Notes: generated from the letters alone by a model not told the origin. A stretch of DNA of 64,000 nucleotides from an uncultured Alkaliphilus sp. (GCA_938074565.1 CALJEQ010000043.1:1-64000), one strand, 5' to 3'; numbered from the stretch's first letter, positions 34,088 to 43,313 are shown. A program made the numbers and translations.

Positions 34088-35203
34088 ATGTATTACTCAC
34101 AATTAAGAATTTGCCCACCAGGCACAGTTCCATACATGATTAGACCTGGTGACACTTTTTACCGTATAGCAATACAATTTAATACAACTGTGGCAGCACT
34201 TATTTCTGCCAACCCAACTGTAAACCCTAATTTTCTTGTGGTAGGGCAACAACTTTGTATACCTAGACAACCAATGTTTCCTCCATGCCCTGAAGGAAAT
34301 TACTATACTATTCGTGCAGGGGATACATTCCTTAGTATTGCAGCATTCTTTAATGTATCTGTAGATGATTTAAGAATGGCTAACCCAGGGATTGACCCAA
34401 GTAGACTTTTTGTTGGTCAAATCATTTGTATTCCTTTAGCAACACCACCTGTAACGTGTCCTCCAGGAACAACTCCTTACACTGTACAAAGAGGTGACAC
34501 ATTCTTTAGTTTAGCCCAAAGATTTAATACAACTGTTGATGCTATTAGAAGAGCTAACCCCGGAATTACACCAGAGGCATTATTAATCGGTCAAACAATC
34601 TGTATTCCAGGACCAATTACACCACCACCTCCACCACCTCCGCCGCCACCACCACCAACTTGTCCTGTAGGTACAACACCTTATGCCATTAGAGCAGGGG
34701 ATACTTTCTTTGCAATCGCTCAAAGATTAAATATTACTGTGGATGCCCTAATAAGAGCTAACCCTACTGTTGACCCTAATAGACTTCAAATTGGTCAGAT
34801 AATTTGTGTTCCTGTTACGACAACACCACCACCGCCTCCGCCACCACCAGTTTGTCCTACAGGCACAACACCTTATGCCATTAGAGCAGGGGATACTTTC
34901 TTCTTAATAGCTCAAAGACTAAATATTACTGTAGACGCCCTAAGAAGAGCTAACCCTACAGTTGACCCCGATAGACTACAAATCGGTCAAATAATTTGTG
35001 TTCCTGCACCAACACCCCCACCAACCTGCCCTGTGGGAACAAGAGCTTATACAATAGTAGCTGGAGACACTTTCTTCGCATTAGCCCAAAGATTTAATAC
35101 AACAGTTGATGCCATTAGAAGGGCTAACCCTACTGTTGATCCCGATAGACTTCGAGTTGGTCAGGTAATTTGTATTCCTGTTGTAACAACTCAAGAAGAA
35201 TAA
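34088..35203 (+). CDS. six-LysM repeat protein with polyproline linkers
   Basis: A 371-residue protein made of six LysM modules, each starting CPxG(T) with R(A/P)GDTF and ending in (I/L)C(I/V)P, joined by short linkers. Linkers 3-4 and 4-5 are polyproline (PPPPPPPP). Each module carries two cysteines bracketing it, as in spore coat and cortex-associated LysM proteins of clostridia. There is no obvious signal peptide. LysM modules bind N-acetylglucosamine polymers such as peptidoglycan. Modules 4 and 5 are nearly identical in DNA, which suggests recent duplication. It diverges from the redox operon and has a strong terminator. Spore location is inference. Confidence 0.85.
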   Translation: MYYSQLRICPPGTVPYMIRPGDTFYRIAIQFNTTVAALISANPTVNPNFLVVGQQLCIPRQPMFPPCPEGNYYTIRAGDTFLSIAAFFNVSVDDLRMANPGIDPSRLFVGQIICIPLATPPVTCPPGTTPYTVQRGDTFFSLAQRFNTTVDAIRRANPGITPEALLIGQTICIPGPITPPPPPPPPPPPPTCPVGTTPYAIRAGDTFFAIAQRLNITVDALIRANPTVDPNRLQIGQIICVPVTTTPPPPPPPPVCPTGTTPYAIRAGDTFFLIAQRLNITVDALRRANPTVDPDRLQIGQIICVPAPTPPPTCPVGTRAYTIVAGDTFFALAQRFNTTVDAIRRANPTVDPDRLRVGQVICIPVVTTQEE

Positions 35204-35216
35204 CATGTTTTAAACA

Positions 35217-35262
35217 AAAAAATCCCCATGTTTCCTTTATGGAACATCGGGATTTTTTTATA
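35217..35262 (+). terminator. terminator of the LysM gene
   Basis: AAATCCCCATGTTTCC pairs with GGAACATCGGGATTT (one mismatch and bulge) and is followed by a long T run, about 15 bp after the stop. Confidence 0.8.
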
Positions 35263-35321
35263 TTTTTCTCTAAATTATAAAACTAAGGAAATCATTCTCT
35301 TATGCTTAACCTTTTCATTCA

Positions 35322-36287
35322 TTATCTCAATATATCTTGAATCACTCTTATAGTGTTTTTATAACATATTTTTTCAATTTCATCTGTACTAAAACCATGT
35401 CTTTCTAAACCTTCTACTAATTTATTCATTTCACTAAAGTCTTTAATTTCCAGTTCTCCTCCAATTCCATCAAAATCTGTACCGATGGCAACTACATCTA
35501 TTCCTCCAATTTTTTTAATATGCTTTATATGATTAATCATATCCTCCACGTAACTGATCCTTTTATTCCCAAGAAAATAAGTGGCAAAATTAATACCCGT
35601 AATACCACCTTTATTTGCTAAAACCTTAATCATTACATCGGTAAGATTTCTAGAATGTTTTTTAATCGTTCTTGCATTAGAATGGGAGGCAACAAAGGGC
35701 TTATTGGATAATCTAGCCACATCATAAAAACCAGCATCAGAAAGATGGGAGACATCAATAATCATTCCAAGTCGGTTCATTTCCGTCACCACATCCCGAC
35801 CAAAGTCGGTTAATCCCTTTTGACTATATTCTTCTGTCACATTAGGACTTCCTATTTCATTTGGATAGTTCCAGGTTAAGGTAATTAAGCGTACACCTCT
35901 GTCATAGAATTTCTTTAAATTATCCATATCACCTTCCAGTACGCCACCTTCTTCCACTGCTAAAAAGGCTGACATTTTACCTTCGGTCTGATTTTTTACG
36001 TGTTCTCCATAGTTGGTGGTTAAGACAATAACATCATTATTGATTAATATTTCAGATTCAAAGAGATCCAACATCTTCATACCTATATTATAAGGGCTAA
36101 TGCCTTGCTCTTTAGTTTCTTTTAAATCAAAAAATAATGCAAAAAACTGACCAATGGCATTGGATTGCTTTAGCTTTTCTAAGTCCACTTGATAATCATT
36201 TTTCCGTAACGATACTTTTTCATTATTCAGTAGATCTGCAAAAAATATTTTGTTAATTGTATCACAATGCAAATCTAAAAACTTCAC
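35322..36287 (-). CDS. membrane dipeptidase family (M19) peptidase
   Basis: About 321 residues. The metal-binding set is LDLHCDTI (HxD) near the N-terminus, a glutamate in FLAVEEGGVLEG, VSHLSDAGF and VASHSNARTIKKHSRNLTD. AIGTDFDGIGG lies near the C-terminus. The family hydrolyses dipeptides with two zinc ions; some members act on D-amino-acid-containing peptides. There is no signal peptide, so it is probably cytoplasmic. I use the GTG at 36287 because AAGGGGG lies 8 nt upstream; the longer TTG start has no such site. Confidence 0.88.
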   Translation of the reverse strand: MKFLDLHCDTINKIFFADLLNNEKVSLRKNDYQVDLEKLKQSNAIGQFFALFFDLKETKEQGISPYNIGMKMLDLFESEILINNDVIVLTTNYGEHVKNQTEGKMSAFLAVEEGGVLEGDMDNLKKFYDRGVRLITLTWNYPNEIGSPNVTEEYSQKGLTDFGRDVVTEMNRLGMIIDVSHLSDAGFYDVARLSNKPFVASHSNARTIKKHSRNLTDVMIKVLANKGGITGINFATYFLGNKRISYVEDMINHIKHIKKIGGIDVVAIGTDFDGIGGELEIKDFSEMNKLVEGLERHGFSTDEIEKICYKNTIRVIQDILR

Positions 36288-36332
36288 TTCCCATTCCCCC
36301 TTATTTGACAAGTTAATAAACTTATGTTAAAA

Positions 36333-36362
36333 AAACTGATTCTTCTAAAGAAAAATCAGTTT
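36333..36362 (-). terminator. terminator of dacF
   Basis: AAACTGATT pairs with AATCAGTTT; the minus strand continues TTTTAAC. It lies just beyond the carboxypeptidase stop. Confidence 0.65.
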
Positions 36363-36374
36363 AATTATAGTAAA

Positions 36375-37484
36375 TTACTGTAGTTTAAGAAACCTATAAA
36401 CCTTATCCTTAAAGGTTAACTTATCAATGGATTCTTCAGCCACTAAATCCGATGTATTCATTAACTCTCCATCCAAATAGGTAAACATCTTACCAATTTT
36501 TTGCCCCTTTGTAACAGGTGCTTCCACCCCTTCAGGTACTTCAATAACTGTTTCTATCTTTTCTACTTCCCCATCCCTTACAGGAATAGTAATAGGACTG
36601 GTAATTAATAAATTCACCCTATCATTTTTTCCCTCATTTACTTTAGTAGTTCCCATCACCTCTCCACCTTGAACTACACTATGGGGTTTAAATGTAGTGA
36701 AACTATCATTTAGTAGCTTGTTGGTGGTGTTAAACCAATCACCATCATTTAGCGTTATGGCAATTAGTTGCATATCATTCCTTGTAGCAGAAGCAACAAG
36801 GCATCTTCCAGCTTTTTTAGTAAAGCCAGTCTTTACCCCATCACCACCCTCGCACATACGTAAAGTCTTATTCTTATTGGCAAAATACTTAAATTCTGCT
36901 TCTCTGCTTTCAGCTGTGTAAAATTTTGTAGCAACTATTTTCTTAAAAAGAGGTTCTTTTAAAGCTGCTCTGGTGATTATTGCAAGATCATGGGCAGTGG
37001 TATAATGTTCTTGGTGATGTAACCCGTGGGGATTCATAAAGTTTGTATCGTTAGCTCCCAGTTCCTTAGCTTGTTGGGTCATTAATTCTGCAAACTGTTC
37101 CACCGACCCACCTACTTCAATGGCTATGGCAGTGGCTGCGTCGTTGCCAGAACGAAGCATTAAACCATAAAGCAAGTCTACCATTTTCACTTCTTCGTTA
37201 GCCATTAGATATATGGAAGAGCCTTCTATTCCTTGAGCTTCTAATGGTATTTTCACATTATGTTCTGGATCAACATTTTTAATTGCCACTAAAGCTGTCA
37301 TAATTTTTGTGGTGCTGGCCATAGGAAGTTTTTCATTACTATTCTTTTCAAATAATACTCTACCTGTTTCAACCTCCATTACAATAGCCGCCCTTCCATT
37401 GGCAGATGTATAGGGTTCATTTCCATAGGCAGGTACTACTGAAAATACTAATATTAAAACTAGTAAATAACATGTTTTTTTCAT
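36375..37484 (-). CDS. dacF: D-alanyl-D-alanine carboxypeptidase (DacF/DacB type)
   Basis: A 369-residue penicillin-binding protein with an N-terminal signal peptide (MKKTCYLLVLILVFSVVPAYG). All three active-site motifs are present: ASTTKIMT (STTK with catalytic serine), SGN in LRSGNDAATA and KTG in GVKTGFTKKAG. A C-terminal PBP5-like beta domain follows. It trims D-Ala from peptidoglycan stem peptides. In spore formers DacF/DacB proteins act on cortex peptidoglycan. It ends without a clear membrane-anchoring helix. GAGGTGAAGAA precedes the ATG. Confidence 0.92.
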   Translation of the reverse strand: MKKTCYLLVLILVFSVVPAYGNEPYTSANGRAAIVMEVETGRVLFEKNSNEKLPMASTTKIMTALVAIKNVDPEHNVKIPLEAQGIEGSSIYLMANEEVKMVDLLYGLMLRSGNDAATAIAIEVGGSVEQFAELMTQQAKELGANDTNFMNPHGLHHQEHYTTAHDLAIITRAALKEPLFKKIVATKFYTAESREAEFKYFANKNKTLRMCEGGDGVKTGFTKKAGRCLVASATRNDMQLIAITLNDGDWFNTTNKLLNDSFTTFKPHSVVQGGEVMGTTKVNEGKNDRVNLLITSPITIPVRDGEVEKIETVIEVPEGVEAPVTKGQKIGKMFTYLDGELMNTSDLVAEESIDKLTFKDKVYRFLKLQ

Positions 37485-37577
37485 TTCTTCACCTCAGTTT
37501 TAGAATGTTATTTCACAAAACAATAATTTTATTATTCTCAATTATTTTGTTTATCATTCTTGTGAGGTGGAATTTTA

Positions 37578-37748
37578 TTATTCTACTTTATTTTTATTTT
37601 TTTCAATATATATATCTAAAGCTTTAATTCCCCTTTTTGCTAGTTTAACAAATAATATAAATCCATATGTACTAACACCCAAAACAACTAATAGCAAAAA
37701 CATATTAAAAATATAAAAAGCTCCTACAATACTAGAATATATATCCAT
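37578..37748 (-). CDS. small single-helix membrane protein (56 aa)
   Basis: A 56-residue frame with a strong ribosome site (AAAGGAGGGAAAATA). It encodes MDIYSSIVGAFYIFNMFLLL, then a hydrophobic stretch to about residue 35, then KLAKRGIKALDIYIEKNKNK. It looks like a typical small membrane protein with a positively charged cytoplasmic tail. It lies between the dacF-type gene and the 37776 gene on the same strand, 27 bp after the stop of the latter, so it may be in its operon. No family was recognised. Confidence 0.6.
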   Translation of the reverse strand: MDIYSSIVGAFYIFNMFLLLVVLGVSTYGFILFVKLAKRGIKALDIYIEKNKNKVE

Positions 37749-37775
37749 TATTTTCCCTCCTTTAAAACTTTTCTA

Positions 37776-38261
37776 TTAATTGGAATACTTACTTGAACCA
37801 TCAATATCTTCATTACCAACAACCTTAACCAATGCATTTACAAAAGCCACAGAAATTATAAAACCTACATAATAAAATAGCTTTGCCTTCATCGTCAGTA
37901 AAAGAAAGAAATTTACAACTACTGTAACAATTAAAAAGAATAAATTTTTAAAAATCAACCAAATTGCACCGAATAAGCCCCATAATATAGCAGCAAAAAT
38001 ACTTTTACCTTCAAAGCCAGAGGTATAACTTTCATAGAAATTACTAAAGAAATTTCTTAAAGCATTTCCCCATAAAATTGCTCCATTTTTTACACCATCA
38101 ACAAAACTTAGGTCTTCCCTCACCGTTGCATCTGAATAATCTATTGTGGTTGTAATAAATGTGTCAGTTTTTTCAAACCTTGCCTGTGTAATTGCCAAAG
38201 GCTTTCCGTAACCCCATACAACCAATGTTATAAGTAATACAATAGCCAGTATTTTTTTCAT
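37776..38261 (-). CDS. hypothetical secreted or membrane protein
   Basis: A 161-residue protein with a signal-like N-terminus (MKKILAIVLLITLVVWGYG). A polar middle includes ITQARFEKTDTFITTTIDYS, and two to three hydrophobic helices follow from about residue 85 (AAILWGLFGAIWLIFKNLFF and onward). Ends in a Ser/Asp-rich tail. No known domain. AAGGAGCGATTCT precedes the ATG. Probably co-transcribed with the 56-residue membrane protein. Confidence 0.6.
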   Translation of the reverse strand: MKKILAIVLLITLVVWGYGKPLAITQARFEKTDTFITTTIDYSDATVREDLSFVDGVKNGAILWGNALRNFFSNFYESYTSGFEGKSIFAAILWGLFGAIWLIFKNLFFLIVTVVVNFFLLLTMKAKLFYYVGFIISVAFVNALVKVVGNEDIDGSSKYSN

Positions 38262-38480
38262 AGAATCGCTCCTTTATAACAATTTATTTACTATCTTATT
38301 CCTTATTGTAATACTAAATGATAATTTATTTTGTCGAAATTTGTCGATGAATTTATTATATTTTTATTAAATTTAATATTTATAAATAGTAGTCCATATA
38401 ATTCTTTTATATTAGTGCCCTCCAATATGGAATTACCTGTTTGTATACTTTAAGGTTATATTTAAAATACTTCTAAAAAA

Positions 38481-38510
38481 AAGATTAAGCCCCAACTAGA
38501 GCCTAATCTT
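38481..38510 (-). terminator. terminator of the nucleoside uptake operon
   Basis: AAGATTAAGCC and AGCCTAATCTT pair with one mismatch, and the minus strand continues with a run of eight T's. It lies about 57 bp beyond the last permease stop. Confidence 0.7.
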
Positions 38511-38565
38511 AATTATATTATTCTTTATCCTTAATTATATTATTCTTTTTCCTTAATTATCTTCA
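38509..38565. repeat. short tandem repeat before the permease stop
   Basis: A unit of about 22 bp (TTAATTATATTATTCTTTWTCC) is repeated twice plus a partial copy between the terminator and the permease gene. Probably replication slippage; no function is evident. Confidence 0.6.
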
Positions 38566-38566
38566 A

Positions 38567-39448
38567 TTATCTCTTTGCCTTATCATAAGCTTGTCCAAGA
38601 GCTGCTGGTGGTGTAGATTTACCTACGAAACCAGCTAAAGCAACCATTGTAAAGATATAAGGAATCATTTGAACCAACTGACTTGGTACACCTATACCTT
38701 GTAATCTCATTTGAAGAGCATCTGCAAAACCAAATAGTAAAGAAGCACCAAATGCACCTATTGGTGTCCATTTACCAAAAATCATTGCAGCTAAAGATAT
38801 AAATCCTCTACCAGCAGTCATTCCTTTAACGAATACGTTAAGATCCCCTAAAGAAAGGGCAGCTCCTGCCAAGCCTGCCAGCATACCACTTATTACAACA
38901 CAAATATATCTCATTCTAATAACATTTATACCCACAGTATCAGCGGCACTTGGATGTTCACCAATGGCTCTTACCCGAAGTCCCCAAGGGGTATAATAAA
39001 GAACTAAATGAGTTATACCAACCAATGCTATAGCAAAGTATACAATGGGATGAAAAATTCCCCATGTAGGTAACTTTCTTACTTGTGGACTTGTTCCAGC
39101 AACACCAAACATTATTTGAAGAAGGAAAACTGTTAGCCCTCCTGCAAGTATATTGATGGCTGTACCACTTACAACTTGATTTGCCTTATACTTAATACTA
39201 ACAATACCATGAATCAAAGCCATTACTCCCCCAGCAACGATGGCACCAATTACTCCTAACCAAGGATTACCAGTATAGTAAGACACAACAACAGCTGCAA
39301 ATGCCCCCATCAGCATTTTTCCTTCAAGGGCAATATTGATAATTCCAGATCTTTCAGCAATTAAACCACCAATGGCAGTAATAATTAAAGGAGTGGCTGC
39401 TCTAAAAGTAGCATATATTAAGGAAATATCTAATAAAATGTCCAACAT
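38567..39448 (-). CDS. nucleoside ABC transporter permease (NupC/NupQ type)
   Basis: A 293-residue permease with about nine hydrophobic helices. GLIAERSGIINIALEGKMLMGAFAA near the N-terminus and ALSLGDLNVFVKGMTAGRGFISLAAMIFGKW are hallmarks of the BPD_transp_2 group that moves ribonucleosides or simple sugars. It is the last gene of the operon, directly after the other permease (39449). Both permeases work with the ATPase at 40548 and the lipoprotein at 42133. Confidence 0.88.
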   Translation of the reverse strand: MLDILLDISLIYATFRAATPLIITAIGGLIAERSGIINIALEGKMLMGAFAAVVVSYYTGNPWLGVIGAIVAGGVMALIHGIVSIKYKANQVVSGTAINILAGGLTVFLLQIMFGVAGTSPQVRKLPTWGIFHPIVYFAIALVGITHLVLYYTPWGLRVRAIGEHPSAADTVGINVIRMRYICVVISGMLAGLAGAALSLGDLNVFVKGMTAGRGFISLAAMIFGKWTPIGAFGASLLFGFADALQMRLQGIGVPSQLVQMIPYIFTMVALAGFVGKSTPPAALGQAYDKAKR

Positions 39449-40519
39449 CTAAACCACACCCCAATCTTTCTTTTTCTTAGGAAATAGCCTGCGAACAATT
39501 TGGTCAGCGGCTACAAAGAATATGATAACTGCTTGTAATACAACAATTAAGTCCACTGGTACGTCGGTTGAAAAGTTCATCCAAGCACCACCATTGGATA
39601 ATGCACCAAACAATAAGGCTCCCAAGAGAACCCCTACTGGATGGTTTCTTCCCAGTAAAGCTACTGCAATACCTTCAAATCCGAATCCTGGTGAGAAACC
39701 TAAAATCAAGGCACGGTCAAAACCTAATATTCTTTCCGCTCCAGCCAACCCACCTAAAGCACCACTAATCACCATTGCTAAAATTATTTTTTGGTTTGAA
39801 TTAATTCCACCATATTCAGCTGCCATAGGGCTTAGTCCAACTGATCTAACTTCATAGCCAACGGTGGTTTTCCATAGTAAATAATAAATAACTGCACAAG
39901 CAGCCAAACCAATTAAAAATCCAGTATTTAGTCTTGAATTACTCCAATTTACTAATTCACTTAATCGAGCCAGTTGAGCAGATGGTAAAATTCCAACTGT
40001 TCGAGGTGTTTGTCCAGGAGCCCTTAGTACATCTGTTACTAAAAATGCAATTAAGGCATAAGAAATAAAATTCATCATAATAGTGTTAATTACCTCATGT
40101 ACACCTCTTTTTGCCTTTAAAACACCTGGTACAGCAGCCCATAGTCCCCCAGCTAGCATGGCAGAAATAACTGTTAATGGTAAGTGAATTACTTTTGGTA
40201 ACCCAGTTACATTTGCACCTACATATGCAGCTGCCAATGCTCCCACAAACATCTGACCTTCTACACCTATATTAAATAACCCACAGCGGAAGGCAAATGC
40301 CACAGCCAACCCAGAAAAAATAAGGGGTGTGGATCGAGCCAACGTATTGGCGATCTTGTTTTTATCACCGAAAGCACCTATGAATAATGCTTTATACGCT
40401 TCAATAGGGTTGCCTCCGATCATAAGTATTATTATAGCTCCCACCAGTAGTCCTAAAGCTATAGCACCTACAGGGACCAGAAGCTCTTTTATATTTTTGT
40501 ATATATCTTCTTTCCTCAT
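39449..40519 (-). CDS. nucleoside ABC transporter permease (NupB/NupP type)
   Basis: A 356-residue membrane protein with about nine helices. FRCGLFNIGVEGQMFVGALAA and GFSPGFGFEGIAVALLGRNHPVGVLLGALLFG are the conserved loops that contact the ATPase and the paired permease. It starts 28 bp after the ATPase stop with AGGAGGTAGTTTT, and its stop abuts the second permease start. The longer of the two permeases is usually the NupB-like partner. Confidence 0.88.
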   Translation of the reverse strand: MRKEDIYKNIKELLVPVGAIALGLLVGAIIILMIGGNPIEAYKALFIGAFGDKNKIANTLARSTPLIFSGLAVAFAFRCGLFNIGVEGQMFVGALAAAYVGANVTGLPKVIHLPLTVISAMLAGGLWAAVPGVLKAKRGVHEVINTIMMNFISYALIAFLVTDVLRAPGQTPRTVGILPSAQLARLSELVNWSNSRLNTGFLIGLAACAVIYYLLWKTTVGYEVRSVGLSPMAAEYGGINSNQKIILAMVISGALGGLAGAERILGFDRALILGFSPGFGFEGIAVALLGRNHPVGVLLGALLFGALSNGGAWMNFSTDVPVDLIVVLQAVIIFFVAADQIVRRLFPKKKKDWGVV

Positions 40520-40547
40520 AAAACTACCTCCTAAAGGAATGCACTAC

Positions 40548-42065
40548 TTACTTCTCATTATTCCTAATGCCAGCCATAAGCAATCCTAGTTTTTCTTCAG
40601 TTGCTTCTTTAGCATCTAAAACGTCTACAATTTCACCTTCATAAATTACTGCAATTCGATCACTTAGACTCATTACTTCTTGTAGTTCAGCAGATACTAA
40701 TAGTACTGCTTTACCTTTATCTCTAGCTTGTATAATCTGACTGTGAATAAACTCAATAGCACCTATATCTACACCCCTCGTCGGCTGAGAAGCGATAATT
40801 AACACAGGATCTACTTCTAATTCTCTAGCAATAATAATTTTTTGTTGATTCCCTCCAGATAAGCTCCTAACATGTACTTGTCTATTGGGGCATCTTACGT
40901 CATATTTTTCAATAAGGTTATCAGCATGTTTATTTATTTCGTTGTAGTTTAAGTTTACGCCTTTAGCGAAGGGTTTTCTATTGTGTATTCCCAAAATAAC
41001 GTTTTCACTAATTGAAAAATCCAATACTAGCCCTCTTTTATGACGATCTTCAGGTATATAACCTAACTGATGATTCTTTATCTGTTTTGAAGTTAACCCT
41101 GTGATTTTTTTCCCATTTAAAAATACTTCACCAGAAGTAGGTTTTCTTAGACCAGTTAAAACCTCAATCAGTTCACTTTGTCCATTTCCCTCAACTCCTG
41201 CAATCCCTAATATTTCACCTTCACGTATATTTAAAGATACATTATTCACTGCTGATAGATTCCTATCATCCATCGCAGACAATGACTCAACCTTTAATAC
41301 TTCTTTTCCTGGCTTTGCTTCTGCCTTTTCAACTCGTAATAGAACTTGTCTTCCCACCATCATTTCAGCTAGTTGTGTAGGCGATGTGTCTGAAATATTA
41401 ACAGTTCCCATTGTTTTTCCTCTACGCATTACAGTAGCTCTATTGGCTATTTCCATAACTTCGTTTAACTTATGGGTAATAAAGATAATCGATTTCCCCT
41501 GTTTAGTTAATTCTTTTAAAATATCAAAAAATTCATGTACTTCTTGAGGTGTTAAAACTGCTGTTGGCTCATCTAAAATAATAATGTCTGCACCACGGTA
41601 CAATGTTTTAAGAATTTCTACCCTTTGTTGCATACCAACAGATATATTCTCAATTTTAGCTTTTGGATCTACTGCTAGTCCATACTTTTTTGAAAGATCC
41701 TCAACATCTTTAGATGCTTTTCTCTTATCAAACTTTAATCCACGTTTCGGTTCACTACCTAAAACGATATTTTCTGTTACCGTTAAAGGAGGTACTAACT
41801 TAAAATGCTGATGAACCATTCCAATACCTAACTTAATTGCATGATTTGGTTCATCAATTGTTATTTCCTCACCTTTATAAATAATTTTACCTTCTTCGGG
41901 TTGATAAAGACCGAACAGTACATTCATTAATGTAGATTTACCTGCACCATTTTCTCCTACTAATGCATGTATTTCACCTGCATGCAGGTCGAAATTTACA
42001 CCATCATTAGCAATTACACCAGGAAATCGTTTTGTTATACTTTCCATTGATAATATAGGCTGCAT
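40548..42065 (-). CDS. nucleoside ABC transporter ATP-binding protein (NupA/NupO type)
   Basis: A 505-residue protein with two fused ABC domains. The first has GENGAGKSTLMNVLFGLYQP (Walker A), SVGMQQRVEILKTLYRGADI (signature-like) and IIILDEPTAVLTP (Walker B). The second has GVEGNGQSELIEVLTG, SLSGGNQQKIIIARELEVDP and IASQPTRGVDIGAIEF. The degenerate second Walker A is normal for the group. It energises uptake by the two downstream permeases. AGGAGGAATAAAA precedes the ATG. Confidence 0.92.
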   Translation of the reverse strand: MQPILSMESITKRFPGVIANDGVNFDLHAGEIHALVGENGAGKSTLMNVLFGLYQPEEGKIIYKGEEITIDEPNHAIKLGIGMVHQHFKLVPPLTVTENIVLGSEPKRGLKFDKRKASKDVEDLSKKYGLAVDPKAKIENISVGMQQRVEILKTLYRGADIIILDEPTAVLTPQEVHEFFDILKELTKQGKSIIFITHKLNEVMEIANRATVMRRGKTMGTVNISDTSPTQLAEMMVGRQVLLRVEKAEAKPGKEVLKVESLSAMDDRNLSAVNNVSLNIREGEILGIAGVEGNGQSELIEVLTGLRKPTSGEVFLNGKKITGLTSKQIKNHQLGYIPEDRHKRGLVLDFSISENVILGIHNRKPFAKGVNLNYNEINKHADNLIEKYDVRCPNRQVHVRSLSGGNQQKIIIARELEVDPVLIIASQPTRGVDIGAIEFIHSQIIQARDKGKAVLLVSAELQEVMSLSDRIAVIYEGEIVDVLDAKEATEEKLGLLMAGIRNNEK

Positions 42066-42097
42066 TTTTATTCCTCCTAAAAGGTTAAAGTAAGGTA

Positions 42098-42127
42098 AAG
42101 CTGCTGCAACAATTGCTACAGCAGCTT
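42098..42127 (-). terminator. hairpin after bmpA (probable partial terminator)
   Basis: AAGCTGCTG pairs with CAGCAGCTT (9 bp, 12-nt loop) six bases beyond the bmpA stop. The following T-rich stretch is interrupted, so it probably dampens expression of the transporter genes relative to the abundant binding protein. Confidence 0.55.
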
Positions 42128-42132
42128 ATAAA

Positions 42133-43254
42133 TTACTCTTCCCTTACAACAATTTCTCCACTAATAATTTTCTTCTTAATGTCTTCAAGCTTAGTTCTAA
42201 CTTCAGCTGGAATACTGTTTTTCAATTCTTGCATTTGATCAATTTTTGCTTGATCATTATCAACACCTGATTTTTCTAAATCTGAAACGTTTTCTAAATC
42301 AGTTAAACCAACGCCATCATTGTCAACACCAAATACTGATAATCCACCTGCAAAGTTATCGTCTAATACTGATTTTACAGTGTTAAATACAGCAACATCA
42401 ACACGCTTTAACATACTTGCTAAAATTGTACCTGGATACATCCAGTTTTGGTTTGAATCTACACCAATAGCAATTTTTCCTTTTTCAGAAGCTGCTTCAA
42501 ATACCCCTTGACCAGTTCCACCAGAAGCATGGTATATTACGTCTGAACCTTTAGAAATATGAGAAAGTGTTAACTCTTTTCCAGTAGCAGGGTCATTGAA
42601 AGCTGCTCCTGTAGTACCTGCATAAGCAGAAACTACTTTAACATCTTTACCTTCTGTTTCATTTATGTATTCCACGCCATGCTCATATCCTGCTTGGAAT
42701 TTTTCGATTAAAGGAATCTTCATTCCTCCAACAAATCCAACAGTGTTAGATTCTGACATAAGAGCTGCTAAAGAACCTGCTAAGAAAGATCCTTCATGCT
42801 CTTTAAATACTAAAGAAGCAACATTTGGCTCATCAACAACAGCATCAATGATAGCAAATTTAGTATTAGGGAATTCTAATGCTACATTTCTTAAAGGTTC
42901 TTCCATTAAGAAACCAACACCAATAACTAAGTCCATACCTTGCTCAGCTAAGAATCTTAAAGATTCTTCGTCTTGTGCCATTTCTCTTGGCTCAATATCC
43001 TTATATTCAATACCAAGTTCTTTTTTCGCCTTCTCTAAACCAGCGATGGCAGCATCATTAAAAGACTTATCACCTTTACCACCTGTTGATAATACAATAC
43101 CAACTTGTAATGCTTTAGCAGCTGGTTCTTCTACTTTAGCTGGTTCTTCCACTTTTGGTTCTTCAGTTTTAGAACCTCCACAAGCTGTTAAAAAGATACT
43201 GCTTAATAATACTAAGCATAAAACTAGAGCTAATTTTTTTGAAACTTTAAACAT
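42133..43254 (-). CDS. bmpA: BMP-family nucleoside-binding lipoprotein
   Basis: About 373 residues. The signal peptide ends in the lipobox LLSSIFLTACGGSK; a low-complexity linker (EEPKVEEPAKVEEPAAKA) leads to the BMP domain. GGKGDKSFNDAAIAGLEKAK, FLAGSLAALMSESNTVGFVGG and YHASGGTGQGVFEAASEKGKIAIGVD are conserved blocks that form the nucleoside-binding cleft. It is the surface receptor of the transporter encoded after it. The ATG at 43254 is preferred; an ATG at 43263 abuts the GGAGG. Its gene follows deoC by about 250 bp and has its own leader. Confidence 0.92.
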   Translation of the reverse strand: MFKVSKKLALVLCLVLLSSIFLTACGGSKTEEPKVEEPAKVEEPAAKALQVGIVLSTGGKGDKSFNDAAIAGLEKAKKELGIEYKDIEPREMAQDEESLRFLAEQGMDLVIGVGFLMEEPLRNVALEFPNTKFAIIDAVVDEPNVASLVFKEHEGSFLAGSLAALMSESNTVGFVGGMKIPLIEKFQAGYEHGVEYINETEGKDVKVVSAYAGTTGAAFNDPATGKELTLSHISKGSDVIYHASGGTGQGVFEAASEKGKIAIGVDSNQNWMYPGTILASMLKRVDVAVFNTVKSVLDDNFAGGLSVFGVDNDGVGLTDLENVSDLEKSGVDNDQAKIDQMQELKNSIPAEVRTKLEDIKKKIISGEIVVREE

Positions 43255-43313
43255 CTTTTTCATCCTCCCATTTTAAAATTTTGTACCCCTTGTTTATTAT
43301 TAATAAACTTTTA

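Noticed and set aside
34640-34850. Polyproline-coding CCACCACCT runs as a microsatellite element
   Set aside because: They are in frame and serve as linkers between LysM modules.
42665-43276. 203-residue plus-strand frame opposite bmpA
   Set aside because: Antisense shadow; composition mirrors bmpA and no ribosome site is seen.
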